This document shows positions 53,145-63,069 of a stretch of DNA of 64,000 nucleotides, piece by piece. The translations under genes were made by a program, and so were the position numbers. Source of the stretch: Flavobacteriales bacterium UBA4422 (GTDB lineage: Bacteria > Bacteroidota > Bacteroidia > Flavobacteriales_G > Salibacteraceae); NCBI GenBank assembly GCA_002389645.1, contig DGQE01000031.1:1-64000 (forward strand), in the 5' to 3' direction. A model generated the notes under the pieces. The model was not told the DNA's origin. It saw nothing but the letters and a program-made list of their open reading frames with translations, and did not search any database. How positions within the stretch are numbered: position 1 is the first letter of the stretch; the number at the start of each line of letters is the position of its first letter.

Positions 53145-54052
53145 CTTTCAAACAGATCTCTTGCCAAACGGAAGGTGTTGACATGTGCATTCACGATGTC
53201 TGCAATTTTGGGTGAATATCCTCCACCCATTGAAACCTGAACTGGAATTCCTTTTGACCTGCAGTGCTCAAACACTATTCGATCGCGCTCTTTGCATCCA
53301 TCAATAGATACACCCAGCTTTCCGAGTTTGTCGGTCTCTAGAATGTCCACACCAGATTGGAAAAAGATGAAGTCAGGTTTTACCCGATTGATCAGTTGAT
53401 CTAAATTAAGTCTAAGAATCTTCAAATAGTCTTCCGTCAATATTCCATCGGGTAAAGCAATGTCGAGGTTAGAAGTTTCTTTCTTAAATGGATAATTTTT
53501 TTCTCCGTGCATACTGAAGGTGAATACCCGATCGTCATTTTGGAAAATAGAGGCAGTGCCGTTTCCTTGATGCACATCTAAGTCAACCACCAAGATTTGT
53601 CTCACAGCGGTATGTTCGAGCAGATAGGTAGATGCAATGGCAATGTCGTTTAGTAAACAGAAACCTTCACCGCGATCGCGATAGGCGTGGTGTGTTCCTC
53701 CAGCCACATTGAATGCACATTGGGTGTGATTGAGCGCAGCCATGGCGCCAAGTAAGGTTCCGTGTCCTATGATGGTTTCTCTGAGAATAAGCTCTAGACT
53801 ATGAGGAAATCCACTCACGCGTTGCTCTCTCGGAGTAAGTTTTAGGTTCTTTAATCGTTCCCAATATTCAGGGCTGTGTACTTGAAGAATATCTTCTTCG
53901 GTGAGTGGGCTAGGGGCGAAGAGTTGGTCTTTGGTGATGATTCCTTCGTGCATTAATTGCTGAGGAATCAGGCTATATTTCTCCATCGGAAAGCGATGGC
54001 CTTCTGGAAGCGGGTGCGCGTAAATTTCAGACCAAGCTATTGGAATGGACAT
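53141..54052 (-). CDS. Histone deacetylase family protein
   Basis: 303 residues of the arginase/deacetylase fold. The zinc and catalytic residues are visible in AGGTHHAYRDRGEGFCLLND (His-His pair), ILVVDLDVHQGNGTA (Asp and His ligands) and FFQSGVDILETDKLGKL (Asp ligand), with VSMGGGY near the end in place of the catalytic Tyr loop GGY. Bacterial members remove acetyl or other acyl groups from lysines, polyamines or acetoin-related compounds; class IV/HDAC11-like by pattern. It follows the thioredoxin gene by 25 nt. Confidence 0.9.
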   Translation of the reverse strand: MSIPIAWSEIYAHPLPEGHRFPMEKYSLIPQQLMHEGIITKDQLFAPSPLTEEDILQVHSPEYWERLKNLKLTPREQRVSGFPHSLELILRETIIGHGTLLGAMAALNHTQCAFNVAGGTHHAYRDRGEGFCLLNDIAIASTYLLEHTAVRQILVVDLDVHQGNGTASIFQNDDRVFTFSMHGEKNYPFKKETSNLDIALPDGILTEDYLKILRLNLDQLINRVKPDFIFFQSGVDILETDKLGKLGVSIDGCKERDRIVFEHCRSKGIPVQVSMGGGYSPKIADIVNAHVNTFRLARDLFES

Positions 54053-54077
54053 GCGCTAGAAACAAGATTTACTGAAT

Positions 54078-54608
54078 TTAGTTTTGCGTGTAAAGCGAGG
54101 AGAACCCTTTCATGTATTCAGCATACTCTACACCTTGAGTAGCTCCTTCCACAAAATAGCGAATAATGGGTTCAAAATCTTTAGCGCCTTTGTAACCAGG
54201 TAAGACTTGCATGCGCTCAAATTTCGGAGTCAGAATAACGAAACTTGGATAGCTCAATTTATTGTCAAGTAAAGAAGCCGCTAATTGATGCGTACTTCTC
54301 TTCCTATCCGGATTCGGGTTAACAAACTGATAACCGTTGAAATTGATGGTATCTTTCATTTCTGCATCCATCTTGATCGAGTAGTAATTCTCGTTCATAT
54401 ACTTGGAGATCACGGGGTCTGAGAATGTCCCTGCATCCATTTTCTTGCACCATCCGCACCAATCGGTATACGTGTCAACAAAGATCATTTTTGGATTTTT
54501 TTCATTGGCAGCCACGGCTTCGTCCCAGCTCATCCAATTGACTTTGCTTTGGGCAATTCCGCTAACACTTATAAGAACACATACGATAAGAGTAGAAATC
54601 ATTTTCAT
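54078..54608 (-). CDS. Secreted thioredoxin-fold protein
   Basis: 176 residues with a signal peptide (MKMISTLIVCVLISVSGIAQ) and a thioredoxin domain with FVDTYTDWCGWCKKMD (active-site CGWC at about 51-54), YPSFVILTP with the cis-Pro, and an insert rich in NPNPDRKRSTHQLA. It probably acts as a periplasmic disulfide reductant or isomerase. Paired with the HDAC-family gene downstream. Confidence 0.88.
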   Translation of the reverse strand: MKMISTLIVCVLISVSGIAQSKVNWMSWDEAVAANEKNPKMIFVDTYTDWCGWCKKMDAGTFSDPVISKYMNENYYSIKMDAEMKDTINFNGYQFVNPNPDRKRSTHQLAASLLDNKLSYPSFVILTPKFERMQVLPGYKGAKDFEPIIRYFVEGATQGVEYAEYMKGFSSLYTQN

Positions 54609-54645
54609 GCCGTAAAGTTATACTTTCAGTGACGTTTTTAAACGA

Positions 54646-54685
54646 AAGAAGGCAGCTGTTAAACGATATTAACAACTGCCTTCTT
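54646..54685 (-). terminator. Rho-independent terminator of the peptide transporter gene
   Basis: A 17-bp stem with a single C/A mismatch (arms 54646-54662 and 54669-54685) closes a 6-nt loop. Read on the minus strand, it lies 24 nt after the transporter stop and is followed by CTTCTTTCGTTT, a modest U tract. It separates the transporter from the thioredoxin-HDAC operon. Confidence 0.75.
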
Positions 54686-54709
54686 GCTATGCTATAATGC
54701 CAAGTGTGA

Positions 54710-56194
54710 TTATTTTACACCATGCATTAGCTTTTCTAAACGCTTGTTCAGCAAAATAATAATTGCTGCAATTCCGAGCAAGACAAAACCAATGGTGGAA
54801 AATACGCTTAGGTATTTGTCTAAACCTTCAGCTGCTGATAATACTTCTCCACTATCACCGTGTCCGCCTGTCAGGGCTGCAATTTTACCACCAACATAAT
54901 TAGCAATTGCAAAGCTTAAGAACCATGCACCCATTGCTGTTCCGGCAATATTTTTTGGAGACAATTTTGTAACCATTGATAAACCTATTGGTGAAAGGAA
55001 AAGCTCACCAGAGGTGTGCAACATATAAAGGAAGAATAAGGTCAATAATGGCACTTGGAAGGCCTCATTTACAAACATGAATCCTACTTGCGTTACGAGG
55101 AATCCTAAAGCTAATTGGATAATTCCAAATGCAAACTTCAAAGGAATACTTGGGTTCTTACCCATATTGGCCAATTTCACCCACATTACTGAGAAAATGG
55201 ATCCAAATACGATGATAAAGAAAGGATTGAAAAACTGTGTCATGGAAGCTGGCATTAACCAACCCATTATTTCACGATCAACGTTTCTGTCTGCAAACAA
55301 TGTTAGAGAAGTACCGGCTTGTTCGAAGCACGCCCAAAACGTAATATTTATCACCATAAATATGATCAAAGCAATCATTCTATCGCGCCATTTCGGAACT
55401 TCTGCACCATCATCAGCTTTCTTTCCAGCCATAATCATGGAGTAGGAGATATAGAGGAATAAACCAAGTAAGATGTAATCCAAAATCTGGTTTTGCATAA
55501 TCAATACATAGCACAATGGAATCAATGCAAAAGATCCGATGGTGATTAATTGGACCATATTGATAGGTCCTAACACTTTCTTCTTTCCTTCTTCAGTATA
55601 TTCTAAACCCGGAGCAGCCGCATATTTCTTTCTTCCCGACCAAAAAATAAATGTGCCGAGTAGCATACCGATGCCCGCAAGTCCGAATCCTTTATCGAAA
55701 CCATACGTTTCTCCCACATAAGCCACAATTGTGGTAGCGAGTAACGCACCGATATTAATACCAATGTAGAAAATGGTGAATCCAGAATCTCTTCGAGGAT
55801 CGTCATCTTCGTATAATTTCCCAACGATGGTAGAGATGTTTGCTTTGAAATAACCGTTACCTACGATAAGTGCACCCATGCCTGCATACAAGAAAAATTC
55901 GTTTCCACCTAAGATTAAGAACTCACCTAAAGCCATTAGTAAGGCTCCAAGTATTACAGCGTATTTATAACCTAAGTATTGATCTGCCATGCGGCCTCCT
56001 AAGATTGGAGCAGCATACACCAAACCAGTATACGCACCGTAGATTAATGAGGCTTCAGCGTCCCCTTTCATTAATGATTTAACGAGATATAGTGTAAGAA
56101 GGGTTCTCATTCCGTAGTAACAGAATCGTTCCCACATCTCCGAAAAGAAGAGGGTCATTAAACCATCTGGGTGGCCGGTTTTTACTTCGCTCAT
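54710..56194 (-). CDS. POT family proton-dependent oligopeptide transporter
   Basis: 494 residues, about 14 hydrophobic helices. The first helix carries the EMWERFCYYGMRTLL motif (ExxERFxYYG) used for proton coupling, and the FTIFYIGINIGALL block corresponds to the second PTR2 signature. It imports di- and tripeptides across the inner membrane. The adjacent upstream gene encodes a dipeptidyl peptidase (18-nt gap), so the pair releases and takes up dipeptides. Confidence 0.95.
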   Translation of the reverse strand: MSEVKTGHPDGLMTLFFSEMWERFCYYGMRTLLTLYLVKSLMKGDAEASLIYGAYTGLVYAAPILGGRMADQYLGYKYAVILGALLMALGEFLILGGNEFFLYAGMGALIVGNGYFKANISTIVGKLYEDDDPRRDSGFTIFYIGINIGALLATTIVAYVGETYGFDKGFGLAGIGMLLGTFIFWSGRKKYAAAPGLEYTEEGKKKVLGPINMVQLITIGSFALIPLCYVLIMQNQILDYILLGLFLYISYSMIMAGKKADDGAEVPKWRDRMIALIIFMVINITFWACFEQAGTSLTLFADRNVDREIMGWLMPASMTQFFNPFFIIVFGSIFSVMWVKLANMGKNPSIPLKFAFGIIQLALGFLVTQVGFMFVNEAFQVPLLTLFFLYMLHTSGELFLSPIGLSMVTKLSPKNIAGTAMGAWFLSFAIANYVGGKIAALTGGHGDSGEVLSAAEGLDKYLSVFSTIGFVLLGIAAIIILLNKRLEKLMHGVK

Positions 56195-56212
56195 AGAGTT
56201 TGTTGTTAGTGT

Positions 56213-58384
56213 TTAGAGGTTATCAGTAATAAAGTTCGTGATCTTAGTGAATAAATGATGTCGTGTATTTCCACCATAAATGCCATGATTACGATCGGGG
56301 TAAATATAGAAATCAAATTGCTTGTCTGCTTCAATCAGCGCATCAACCATTTCTACAGCATTTTGAAAATGTACGTTGTCATCTGCTGTGCCATGGATGA
56401 GTAGGTAATTTCCTTCCATTTTTTCGACATGATTGATTGGTGAATTATCGTCATATCCATCACCATTGTCTTGAGGAAGTCCCATGTAACGTTCGGTGTA
56501 AATGTTGTCGTAATAGCGCCAGTTACTCACTGGAGCAACCGCGACAGCGGTTTTAAATTCTTTGGCACCCTTAGCTAGGCACAAGCTGCTCATGTATCCA
56601 CCGTAGCTCCAACCCCAAATTCCAATGCGCGCTGCATCCACATATTTTTGAGCGCCTAACCACCGAGCAGCTTCAATTTGATCCATTGTTTCGTACTTGC
56701 CCAATTGACGATACGTTTGCGTTCTGAATGCCTTTCCTCGAGCTCCTGTACCTCTATTGTCAACAGAAACAATGATGTATCCTTTTTTGGCCATCATTTG
56801 GTACCAAAGGTCATTGGCCCCCATAGTGCTTGTTACAGTTTGAGATCCAGGGCCGCCATAAACATACATTAACACAGGATATTCTTTGGATTTATTGAAG
56901 TCACTGGGCTTTATCATCCATCCATTTAGGATAGCCCCTTCGCTCGTTTCGAAATTGAAGAATTCTTTGTCGCTTAGATTTAGTTCGGCAAGCTTGTTTT
57001 TCAGGTCCTCGTTGTCTTCAAGGATTCTTATTAATTCCCTATTTGAACTATGCAGGCTCACTGATAAAGGTTCATTTGCGTTGCTTTGGTAGAGTATGAA
57101 GTATTCAAATGATTTGCTGAAAGATGCATTGCTGCTTCCATCTTTAGGGCTTAAAAGTGTCGGCTCTCCTCCATTTAGGGAAGAGGAGTATACTTCTTGA
57201 TTGTATGGATTGTTTTTATGTGCAGTGAAATAAACCTTTGAGTTCATTATATCCACACCCAAAACAGAATTGACCTCCCAGTTCCCTCCAGTGATTTGCA
57301 CTTCATTTTCGCCATTCATGGCGTACTTATACAAATGGCTGAACCCATCTTTCTCACTTCTCATGATAAATCCAGCATTGTCTTCTAAAAATGTAAGGTC
57401 GTCATTGATTTCAATGTAGGTCTCGCTAGATTCTTTGTAAATGCTTTTTGTTGCGCCTTCGCTTGTTTCGTAGATAACCACCTCGAGTTGATTTTGCAGT
57501 CGTGGCATTTTCAGAATGGCTAACATATTTGGATTTTCTGTCCATTTGATTCGCGGTATGTATTCATATTCACCAAGATCTGGCGTGTTAGTTTCTTTAG
57601 AAGCCAAATCATATACTTTGATTTCAACCTTAGAATTATCCTCTCCAGCTTTAGGGTACTTGAATTTATAATCTTCAGGATATAATCCATTAAATAGGGG
57701 CATGTGGAATTCTTTTACTTCGCTTTCATCAAATCGGTAGAATGCTATTTTAGAACCGTCTTTTGACCATTCAAATGCTTGGGCAAAGGCGAACTCCTCT
57801 TCATATACCCAATCAGTATATCCGTTGATAATTTTGTTGTATTCACCATCCGTTGTAATTCGTGTGGCTTTTCCTGTGGCTATTTCTTGGATGTATAAAT
57901 CGTTACCTTGAACGTATGCCACATTTTTATTATCAGGCGAAATGGTTGCATGACGTTGTTTGTCCCCAGCGCTTAGTTGTCGAGCCTGTTTGGTTTCAAG
58001 ATTAACTAGGTAGTAATTCTCTTTGGTTGAATGTCGATAGATTCTTTCAATTTCAAAACTTAACAGCAACATTTTTTCATCATCGGAGAACCTGTAGCTT
58101 TCAAATGAAGCATCATCAGTATTCAAAGCAGTATTTAAATCACCTAGACCATAGATTGTCTCGACTAATTCTCCTGTTTCGTAGCTGTATTTATTAATGG
58201 ATTGGCCACTTTCTTCTCTGTCCAGTGTAGTATAATGCTTGCCATCATTCATTGAACGCAGGCCGTAAACTGATTTTTGGCGGTATTTCCCACTTTTCCA
58301 AATATCCTCAAGAGTTATCTCTTGAGCAGAAATGCTCAATACTAGAACTGTCAAAATGGAGGCGATCGTACTTCTTAAAATCAT
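56213..58384 (-). CDS. Dipeptidyl peptidase IV-like S9 family protease
   Basis: 723 residues with a signal peptide (MILRSTIASILTVLVLSISAQ), an N-terminal beta-propeller with TDWVYEEEF (the double-Glu motif that binds the peptide N-terminus) and a C-terminal alpha/beta hydrolase: Ser593 in GWSYGGYM, Asp668/669 in GTADDNVHF and His700 in DRNHGIYGG. It cuts X-Pro (or X-Ala) dipeptides from the N-terminus of peptides in the periplasm. Cotranscribed with the POT transporter. Confidence 0.95.
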   Translation of the reverse strand: MILRSTIASILTVLVLSISAQEITLEDIWKSGKYRQKSVYGLRSMNDGKHYTTLDREESGQSINKYSYETGELVETIYGLGDLNTALNTDDASFESYRFSDDEKMLLLSFEIERIYRHSTKENYYLVNLETKQARQLSAGDKQRHATISPDNKNVAYVQGNDLYIQEIATGKATRITTDGEYNKIINGYTDWVYEEEFAFAQAFEWSKDGSKIAFYRFDESEVKEFHMPLFNGLYPEDYKFKYPKAGEDNSKVEIKVYDLASKETNTPDLGEYEYIPRIKWTENPNMLAILKMPRLQNQLEVVIYETSEGATKSIYKESSETYIEINDDLTFLEDNAGFIMRSEKDGFSHLYKYAMNGENEVQITGGNWEVNSVLGVDIMNSKVYFTAHKNNPYNQEVYSSSLNGGEPTLLSPKDGSSNASFSKSFEYFILYQSNANEPLSVSLHSSNRELIRILEDNEDLKNKLAELNLSDKEFFNFETSEGAILNGWMIKPSDFNKSKEYPVLMYVYGGPGSQTVTSTMGANDLWYQMMAKKGYIIVSVDNRGTGARGKAFRTQTYRQLGKYETMDQIEAARWLGAQKYVDAARIGIWGWSYGGYMSSLCLAKGAKEFKTAVAVAPVSNWRYYDNIYTERYMGLPQDNGDGYDDNSPINHVEKMEGNYLLIHGTADDNVHFQNAVEMVDALIEADKQFDFYIYPDRNHGIYGGNTRHHLFTKITNFITDNL

Positions 58385-58543
58385 AGTTTGAATTGTTGTG
58401 AAGGAGCCGAAAGTATATAAATGTCTGTGGTTTTAGATGCGAATTGCTGCTTGTGTTGAAAATTGTGATGAAGCGAAGTGTAATTGTTCAAAATTAGGAT
58501 CCCTTTTGATTTTCCATTTCAGCATGATCGTTAATATTGATTC

Positions 58544-59926
58544 ATGAATCAAGTGGAGGCTGCTTTAGTTGAAGTTGTTGGAAAAGAATATGTGTTTTCA
58601 GATAAAGAAACACGCAAAAATTATGGTCATGATGAAACAGAGGATTTGAGTTTTCCTCCAGCTTTTGTGGTGAAGCCATCTTCACCAAACGAGGTTTCAG
58701 CCATTCTAAAATTGGCTTCACATTTTAAAATTCCTGTAACACCAATCGGAGCAAGAACTGGACTAAGCGGTGGATCGCTTTCTATAAAAGGTGGTATTGG
58801 ATTGAGCATGGAACGCTTCAACAAGATCCTGCATATTGACGAAAGAAATTTGCAAGCCACGGTTGAGCCGGGCGTGATCACACAAGTATTTCAAGATTCA
58901 GTGCGAGAAAAAGGACTGATGTATCCGCCTGATCCGGCAAGCAGAGGTAGTTGCTTTATTGGGGGTAATGTGAGTGAGAATTCTGGTGGGCCTAAGGCGG
59001 TGAAATATGGTGTTACCAAAGATTATGTACTCAATTTAGAAGTAGTGTTGATGTCGGGCGAAATCATTTGGACAGGCGCCAATACGCTGAAAAACAGCAC
59101 AGGTTATAACCTCACCCAACTGATGGTGGGAAGCGAGGGAACGTTGGGTGTGATTACCAAAATCGTCATGCGATTGATTCCGCACCCCAAGCACGATTTG
59201 TTGATGTTGGTCCCTTTCAAATCGGCTGAAAAAGCATGCGAAGCCGTGAGTGGTATTTTTAGAGCAGGTATTATACCATCAGGAATGGAGTTTATGGAAC
59301 GCGATGCCATTGTATATGCTATGGACTTTATTGGTGAAGAGCCCGTTCCGCTGGCTGCAGATGATCAAGCGCATTTGTTGATTGAGGTTGATGGAAATGA
59401 CATGGATGCGTTAATGATGGATTGCGAGCGCATTTCAGAAGTGGTTGCTCAATACGAGGCAGGAGAAGTGCTGTTTGCAGAAGATCAAAATCAGAAAGAC
59501 CAGTTGTGGAAGTTGAGGAGAAGGGTAGGAGAAGCCGTGAAAGCACAGTCGATTTACAAAGAAGAAGACACCGTTGTACCTCGCTTTGAGTTGCCTGCTT
59601 TGCTTAAGGCTGTGAAAGAAGTAGGGAAATTGTATGGCTTCCGAAGTGTGTGTTATGGCCATGCTGGTGATGGCAACTTGCATGTGAATATCCTGCGTGA
59701 TGAAATGTGCGAAGAAGACTGGAACAAGACCGTGAAAGTGGGCATCCGCGAACTGTTTGAACGCGTTAAAGAATTGGGTGGAACCATCTCTGGCGAACAC
59801 GGCATTGGTTTGGTGCAGCGCGATTATATGGACATAATGTTCAGCGAAAGCCACTTGGAATTGATGCACTCCATCAAGAAGGTTTTCGATCCAAAAGGCA
59901 TCTTGAATCCAGGGAAGATTTTTTAG
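58544..59926 (+). CDS. FAD-binding oxidoreductase, GlcD/D-lactate dehydrogenase type
   Basis: 460 residues. The PCMH-type FAD domain shows VTPIGARTGLSGGSLSIKGG, GNVSENSGGPKAVKYGVTKDYVL and MVGSEGTLGVIT; the C-terminal cap has CYGHAGDGNLHVN and SGEHGIGLVQRDYM ending FDPKGILNPGKIF. It oxidises a 2-hydroxy acid (glycolate or D-lactate) and passes electrons to quinone or an electron-transfer partner. It is 159 nt from the divergent peptidase gene. The subunits GlcE and GlcF are not adjacent, so a single-subunit D-lactate or D-2-hydroxyglutarate dehydrogenase is likely. Confidence 0.93.
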   Translation: MNQVEAALVEVVGKEYVFSDKETRKNYGHDETEDLSFPPAFVVKPSSPNEVSAILKLASHFKIPVTPIGARTGLSGGSLSIKGGIGLSMERFNKILHIDERNLQATVEPGVITQVFQDSVREKGLMYPPDPASRGSCFIGGNVSENSGGPKAVKYGVTKDYVLNLEVVLMSGEIIWTGANTLKNSTGYNLTQLMVGSEGTLGVITKIVMRLIPHPKHDLLMLVPFKSAEKACEAVSGIFRAGIIPSGMEFMERDAIVYAMDFIGEEPVPLAADDQAHLLIEVDGNDMDALMMDCERISEVVAQYEAGEVLFAEDQNQKDQLWKLRRRVGEAVKAQSIYKEEDTVVPRFELPALLKAVKEVGKLYGFRSVCYGHAGDGNLHVNILRDEMCEEDWNKTVKVGIRELFERVKELGGTISGEHGIGLVQRDYMDIMFSESHLELMHSIKKVFDPKGILNPGKIF

Positions 59927-59932
59927 AAACCC

Positions 59933-60697
59933 TTAATCCATAAGGTCATCATGCTTGAAGTTGTAATTGAGCACGTCTTTCAATTTTTGATTGCTCACAA
60001 TCTTGTATTGGTTTTCTGATTGCTCATTAAACGCGATATCAGTTCTGCCCACTTTTTTGGCTTCGTTGAGGTAATATTCTCTTCTGGTTGGATGACTCGT
60101 ACTGCATGCGTTGAACGTTTCGTTCCACACCTTTTGCGAGATGATATCTTGGATAATGCCAATGCAATCATCTTGATGAATCATGGTTACATAGCCTTCA
60201 GGATGGTCGATGATGCTATTTGGTTTGAAAAAGTTCCCCGGTTTTCTGTCATATCCAAATAAACCTCCAAAGCGCAAGATGGTGGCTTGTATGTCTGTGT
60301 TACTGGTAAAAAGTTGTTCAACCTCTCTAAGAGGCGAAGGAATGGTTTCTGTTTCTTCAGTTACAACGCCATTGGTGTTGGGGTATACAGAAGTGGAACT
60401 CACAAATACCACCTTGCGCAGTGCTGATTGTTCTATTGCACTTATTAAACGCTGGAAGCCATTCTTGTTTTTGGATGGTATGTTGATCACGAGGACATCC
60501 GACTCTAAGAATGTTGCCAAACCATTATTTTCCTGGTCGATGTCAATGATAAAAGGTGTAATGCCTTTTGATTCCAAATCACTCAACTTATTGGGTGAGG
60601 TGGTGGAGCCATATACCTGATGTCCTTCCTTAATAAGCTTTTTAGCCAAAGGCATTCCAAGCCAACCGCATCCGAGTATGCTTATTTTTTGATTCAA
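59933..60697 (-). CDS. YeeZ-like NAD(P)-binding SDR protein
   Basis: 254 residues beginning with the nucleotide-binding ISILGCGWLGMPLAKKLI (GxGxxG variant GCGWLG). Other blocks: VLVINIPSKNKN, KVVFVSSTSVYPNTNGVVTEE, ILRFGGLFGYDRKPGNFF and MIHQDDCIGIIQDI. This is the atypical SDR group with the SSTSVYP motif (YeeZ-like) of unknown substrate. It ends 6 nt from the stop of the converging FAD enzyme. Confidence 0.85.
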   Translation of the reverse strand: MNQKISILGCGWLGMPLAKKLIKEGHQVYGSTTSPNKLSDLESKGITPFIIDIDQENNGLATFLESDVLVINIPSKNKNGFQRLISAIEQSALRKVVFVSSTSVYPNTNGVVTEETETIPSPLREVEQLFTSNTDIQATILRFGGLFGYDRKPGNFFKPNSIIDHPEGYVTMIHQDDCIGIIQDIISQKVWNETFNACSTSHPTRREYYLNEAKKVGRTDIAFNEQSENQYKIVSNQKLKDVLNYNFKHDDLMD

Positions 60698-60885
60698 TTT
60701 AAATTGGGTTCTAATTTATAGCAAAGCAATATTCTATAACTTAAAAAGTCATCAACCAATGAGCCTTTTACTAGATTAATTCAACATATCATTCACTCCA
60801 TCAAAAAACTTTTAGACCGAACATAATTCAATCAAGAGAAGTCTTTTAGGACGGTAATCAAACTCAAGCTTCTGAAACTTGATTC

Positions 60886-60912
60886 AAAAAAAGAGAGCCT
60901 AACTCGGCCCTC
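60886..60912 (-). terminator. Rho-independent terminator of the repeat-rich T9SS protein gene
   Basis: On the minus strand GAGGGCC (60912-60906), loop GAGTTA and GGCTCTC (60899-60893, one mismatch) are followed by seven T (60892-60886). It lies 27 nt after the stop of the gene at 60939. The rest of the 241-nt gap 60698-60938 shows no further gene or structure. Confidence 0.85.
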
Positions 60913-60938
60913 CTTCAATCTCGTTTGTCTGAGAATTT

Positions 60939-62666
60939 CTACTGCTTGATAATTCGAGCTGTATGGTTCTGATTATTTCTCAAAACATAAATACCAGCAG
61001 GTAGACTTTCAATGTCAAATGTGGTTGTGCCAAGGTCAACTGAATACTGTCTTACAATATTTCCGACTCCATCTACCATTTGGAAAATGCTATTCACTTC
61101 TGAACGAATAGAGATTTCTGATTTTGCTGGATTTGGGAAAACGCTGAATGATTTTTTGTCGCCTAGTTCATTTATTCCAACGCATTGCACTTGAGTGACA
61201 ATAATGGTATCATAGCCAGAGCATCCTGAAATATCGGTTACTTGAAGTGAGTACGACCCAGCGCTATTAACTGTAATGCTTGAGGTTGTGTCGCCAGTAC
61301 TCCAAAGTAAAGCTAGCCCACTAACTGCATTTGAAGATAATGTGGTTGACCCTCCTCCGGCACAAATTGTTTCATCAGGGCCTAAGTCAACCTCTGGATT
61401 TTCGTTTACATCAACAAATATGGTAGATTCCGTGCTGCAGCCATTTTCATCTACCACTGTTAAAGTTAATGTTTCATCGATCGAAGAGCTTGTTCCAAAT
61501 GTATTCGCACCATTATTCCAATTGTAAGAAACATAATCGTTGTTTACATCAACTGACCTTGGCGAACACAGGTTTGAGTCTAAACTAAAAGCAATAGGCG
61601 TAATTTCAAATATTTCAGAAACTACGCTGTCTACATTAGCACAGAGGTCATTAGCCGAAGCTGTAACCATGTAATTGCCTCCGGAGGAAATGAAAATACT
61701 AGGTGTTTGTTCTCCTGTGCTCCACAAAAATCCTGCACCCGGAGTGTTTGAACTTACTGTAACCGAAACGCTATCTCCGGGACAAAAAGAAACAGAATCC
61801 ATAGATAAACTGATGTCCGTTAGGTCTATCAGTGCTAAAATAGATACAGTGTCTGATCCTTCGCAACCAAAGGCATCTTGAACTGTAACTGAAAGGCTTC
61901 CCACCGAGCTTATCTCGCCACTATTGGTGATAGAACTATCAGACCAGATGTATTGTGAATAGATGTTGGGAACCGTTTTGATCAAAGATGAGCCATCACA
62001 AATAGAGGTGTCATTGCCCAAGTCTATTATCGGTGGTATTTGAACATTCACCGTTTGTGTTGCTGTATCGCTGCAAATGCCATCGGTTACGATTAATTCT
62101 AAGTTATAGGGAGAAATAGAGGTGGCAGGCTGATAGGCAATAGTGTCGTTTGAAAAAAGTGAACCATTTACATACCAATCTTGGCTTGTTGCCCCACCAC
62201 CTGTGCTTTGCATAGCTAGTGTATCACCATAACATACTGGGTCTTGATTCAGCGAGATCTGCGCTATTGCAGGGCAACATCCAATATTTGTAACAGTGAT
62301 TGGAAACCCAATGTGCACATCATTGACAATTCCGTTCAAAAAGCTTCGAGCATACACTACATAAGTATTTGCGGGAGAAGCGGGCACAGATACTGTATAT
62401 GTAGGAAATGATAATGCACCTTGACAAATCAGCCCACCAATATAGTCTATGTTTAAATAGATGGTGTCATTTGATACCGATGAACTGTTGCCTAAGTATG
62501 TATAGTTGATGCAGCCTTGCATAATGGAAACAGTAAACGACATTGGAGTGCAGCTGTTTGGGTTTAGGTTAGAACTTTGTGTACTTTGAATATCAATAAT
62601 TTGGGCTGAAGATTGAAATGTAAAGAACACTACTAATAAAGCTGAATAGAAGAATTTCATTGGCAT
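60939..62666 (-). CDS. Repeat-rich adhesin-like protein with T9SS type A sorting domain
   Basis: 575 residues with a signal peptide (MPMKFFYSALLVVFFTFQSSAQ). From about 140 come cysteine-marked immunoglobulin-like repeats of about 70-80 residues, each following C-x-G-D ... W-S-x-G ... G-x-Y-x-V-x-V ... G-C-x-x-x-D, for example ICDGSSLIKT, FCPGDSVSVTV with FLWSTGEQTPSI, and ICAGGGSTTL with LLWSTGDTTSSI. The C-terminus (about 500-575: SVFPNPAKSEISI, FDIESLPAGIYVL, ending ARIIKQ) is the sorting domain. Expected at the cell surface, probably in adhesion or gliding. Followed by its own terminator. Confidence 0.9.
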   Translation of the reverse strand: MPMKFFYSALLVVFFTFQSSAQIIDIQSTQSSNLNPNSCTPMSFTVSIMQGCINYTYLGNSSSVSNDTIYLNIDYIGGLICQGALSFPTYTVSVPASPANTYVVYARSFLNGIVNDVHIGFPITVTNIGCCPAIAQISLNQDPVCYGDTLAMQSTGGGATSQDWYVNGSLFSNDTIAYQPATSISPYNLELIVTDGICSDTATQTVNVQIPPIIDLGNDTSICDGSSLIKTVPNIYSQYIWSDSSITNSGEISSVGSLSVTVQDAFGCEGSDTVSILALIDLTDISLSMDSVSFCPGDSVSVTVSSNTPGAGFLWSTGEQTPSIFISSGGNYMVTASANDLCANVDSVVSEIFEITPIAFSLDSNLCSPRSVDVNNDYVSYNWNNGANTFGTSSSIDETLTLTVVDENGCSTESTIFVDVNENPEVDLGPDETICAGGGSTTLSSNAVSGLALLWSTGDTTSSITVNSAGSYSLQVTDISGCSGYDTIIVTQVQCVGINELGDKKSFSVFPNPAKSEISIRSEVNSIFQMVDGVGNIVRQYSVDLGTTTFDIESLPAGIYVLRNNQNHTARIIKQ

Positions 62667-62729
62667 TCTTGTAAATGATTAAAAAGGGTTGTAAAAGTAA
62701 TCTAATGAACTTTTCATTTTTTGGGTTAA

Positions 62730-63041
62730 TCAGTTGTTCATGCCTATTAATAAGTCTTCCACAACATCCAACTCAAAAGCGGTTTCCATGTTTTCACAGC
62801 AGATCCTCATTTTATCTCTTATGTTGTTGGCATTTTCCGGTAATTTATTGCCAGCATTTTCCCAAGTCTCTCGATCGGGCCATTGTGTACAAGCAATATA
62901 TTTCAATTCAGATTGTTTGTGAAGCCTTGAGCCTAAGCCTCCTTCGTGGTGCTGGATAAGAAGGGTCATTTCCTTCCAAGCTTCAATAAAACTAGTCTCG
63001 TGACCTGGCTTTATTGTGAAGGAATAAATAACAGAAAACAT
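62730..63041 (-). CDS. Antibiotic biosynthesis monooxygenase (ABM) family protein
   Basis: 103 residues of the dimeric ferredoxin-like ABM fold: FSVIYSFTIKPGHETSFIEAW start, GGLGSRLHKQSELKYIACTQWPDRETWENA, typical of the family's SxxFxxxxxP...WxxxxxW order. Small cytoplasmic enzyme or sensor of unknown substrate. It lies between the T9SS adhesin gene and the SDR gene, with a large inverted repeat just upstream of its start. Confidence 0.85.
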   Translation of the reverse strand: MFSVIYSFTIKPGHETSFIEAWKEMTLLIQHHEGGLGSRLHKQSELKYIACTQWPDRETWENAGNKLPENANNIRDKMRICCENMETAFELDVVEDLLIGMNN

Positions 63042-63069
63042 GATTTTCAGGTTTGCATTTGCAGATGAA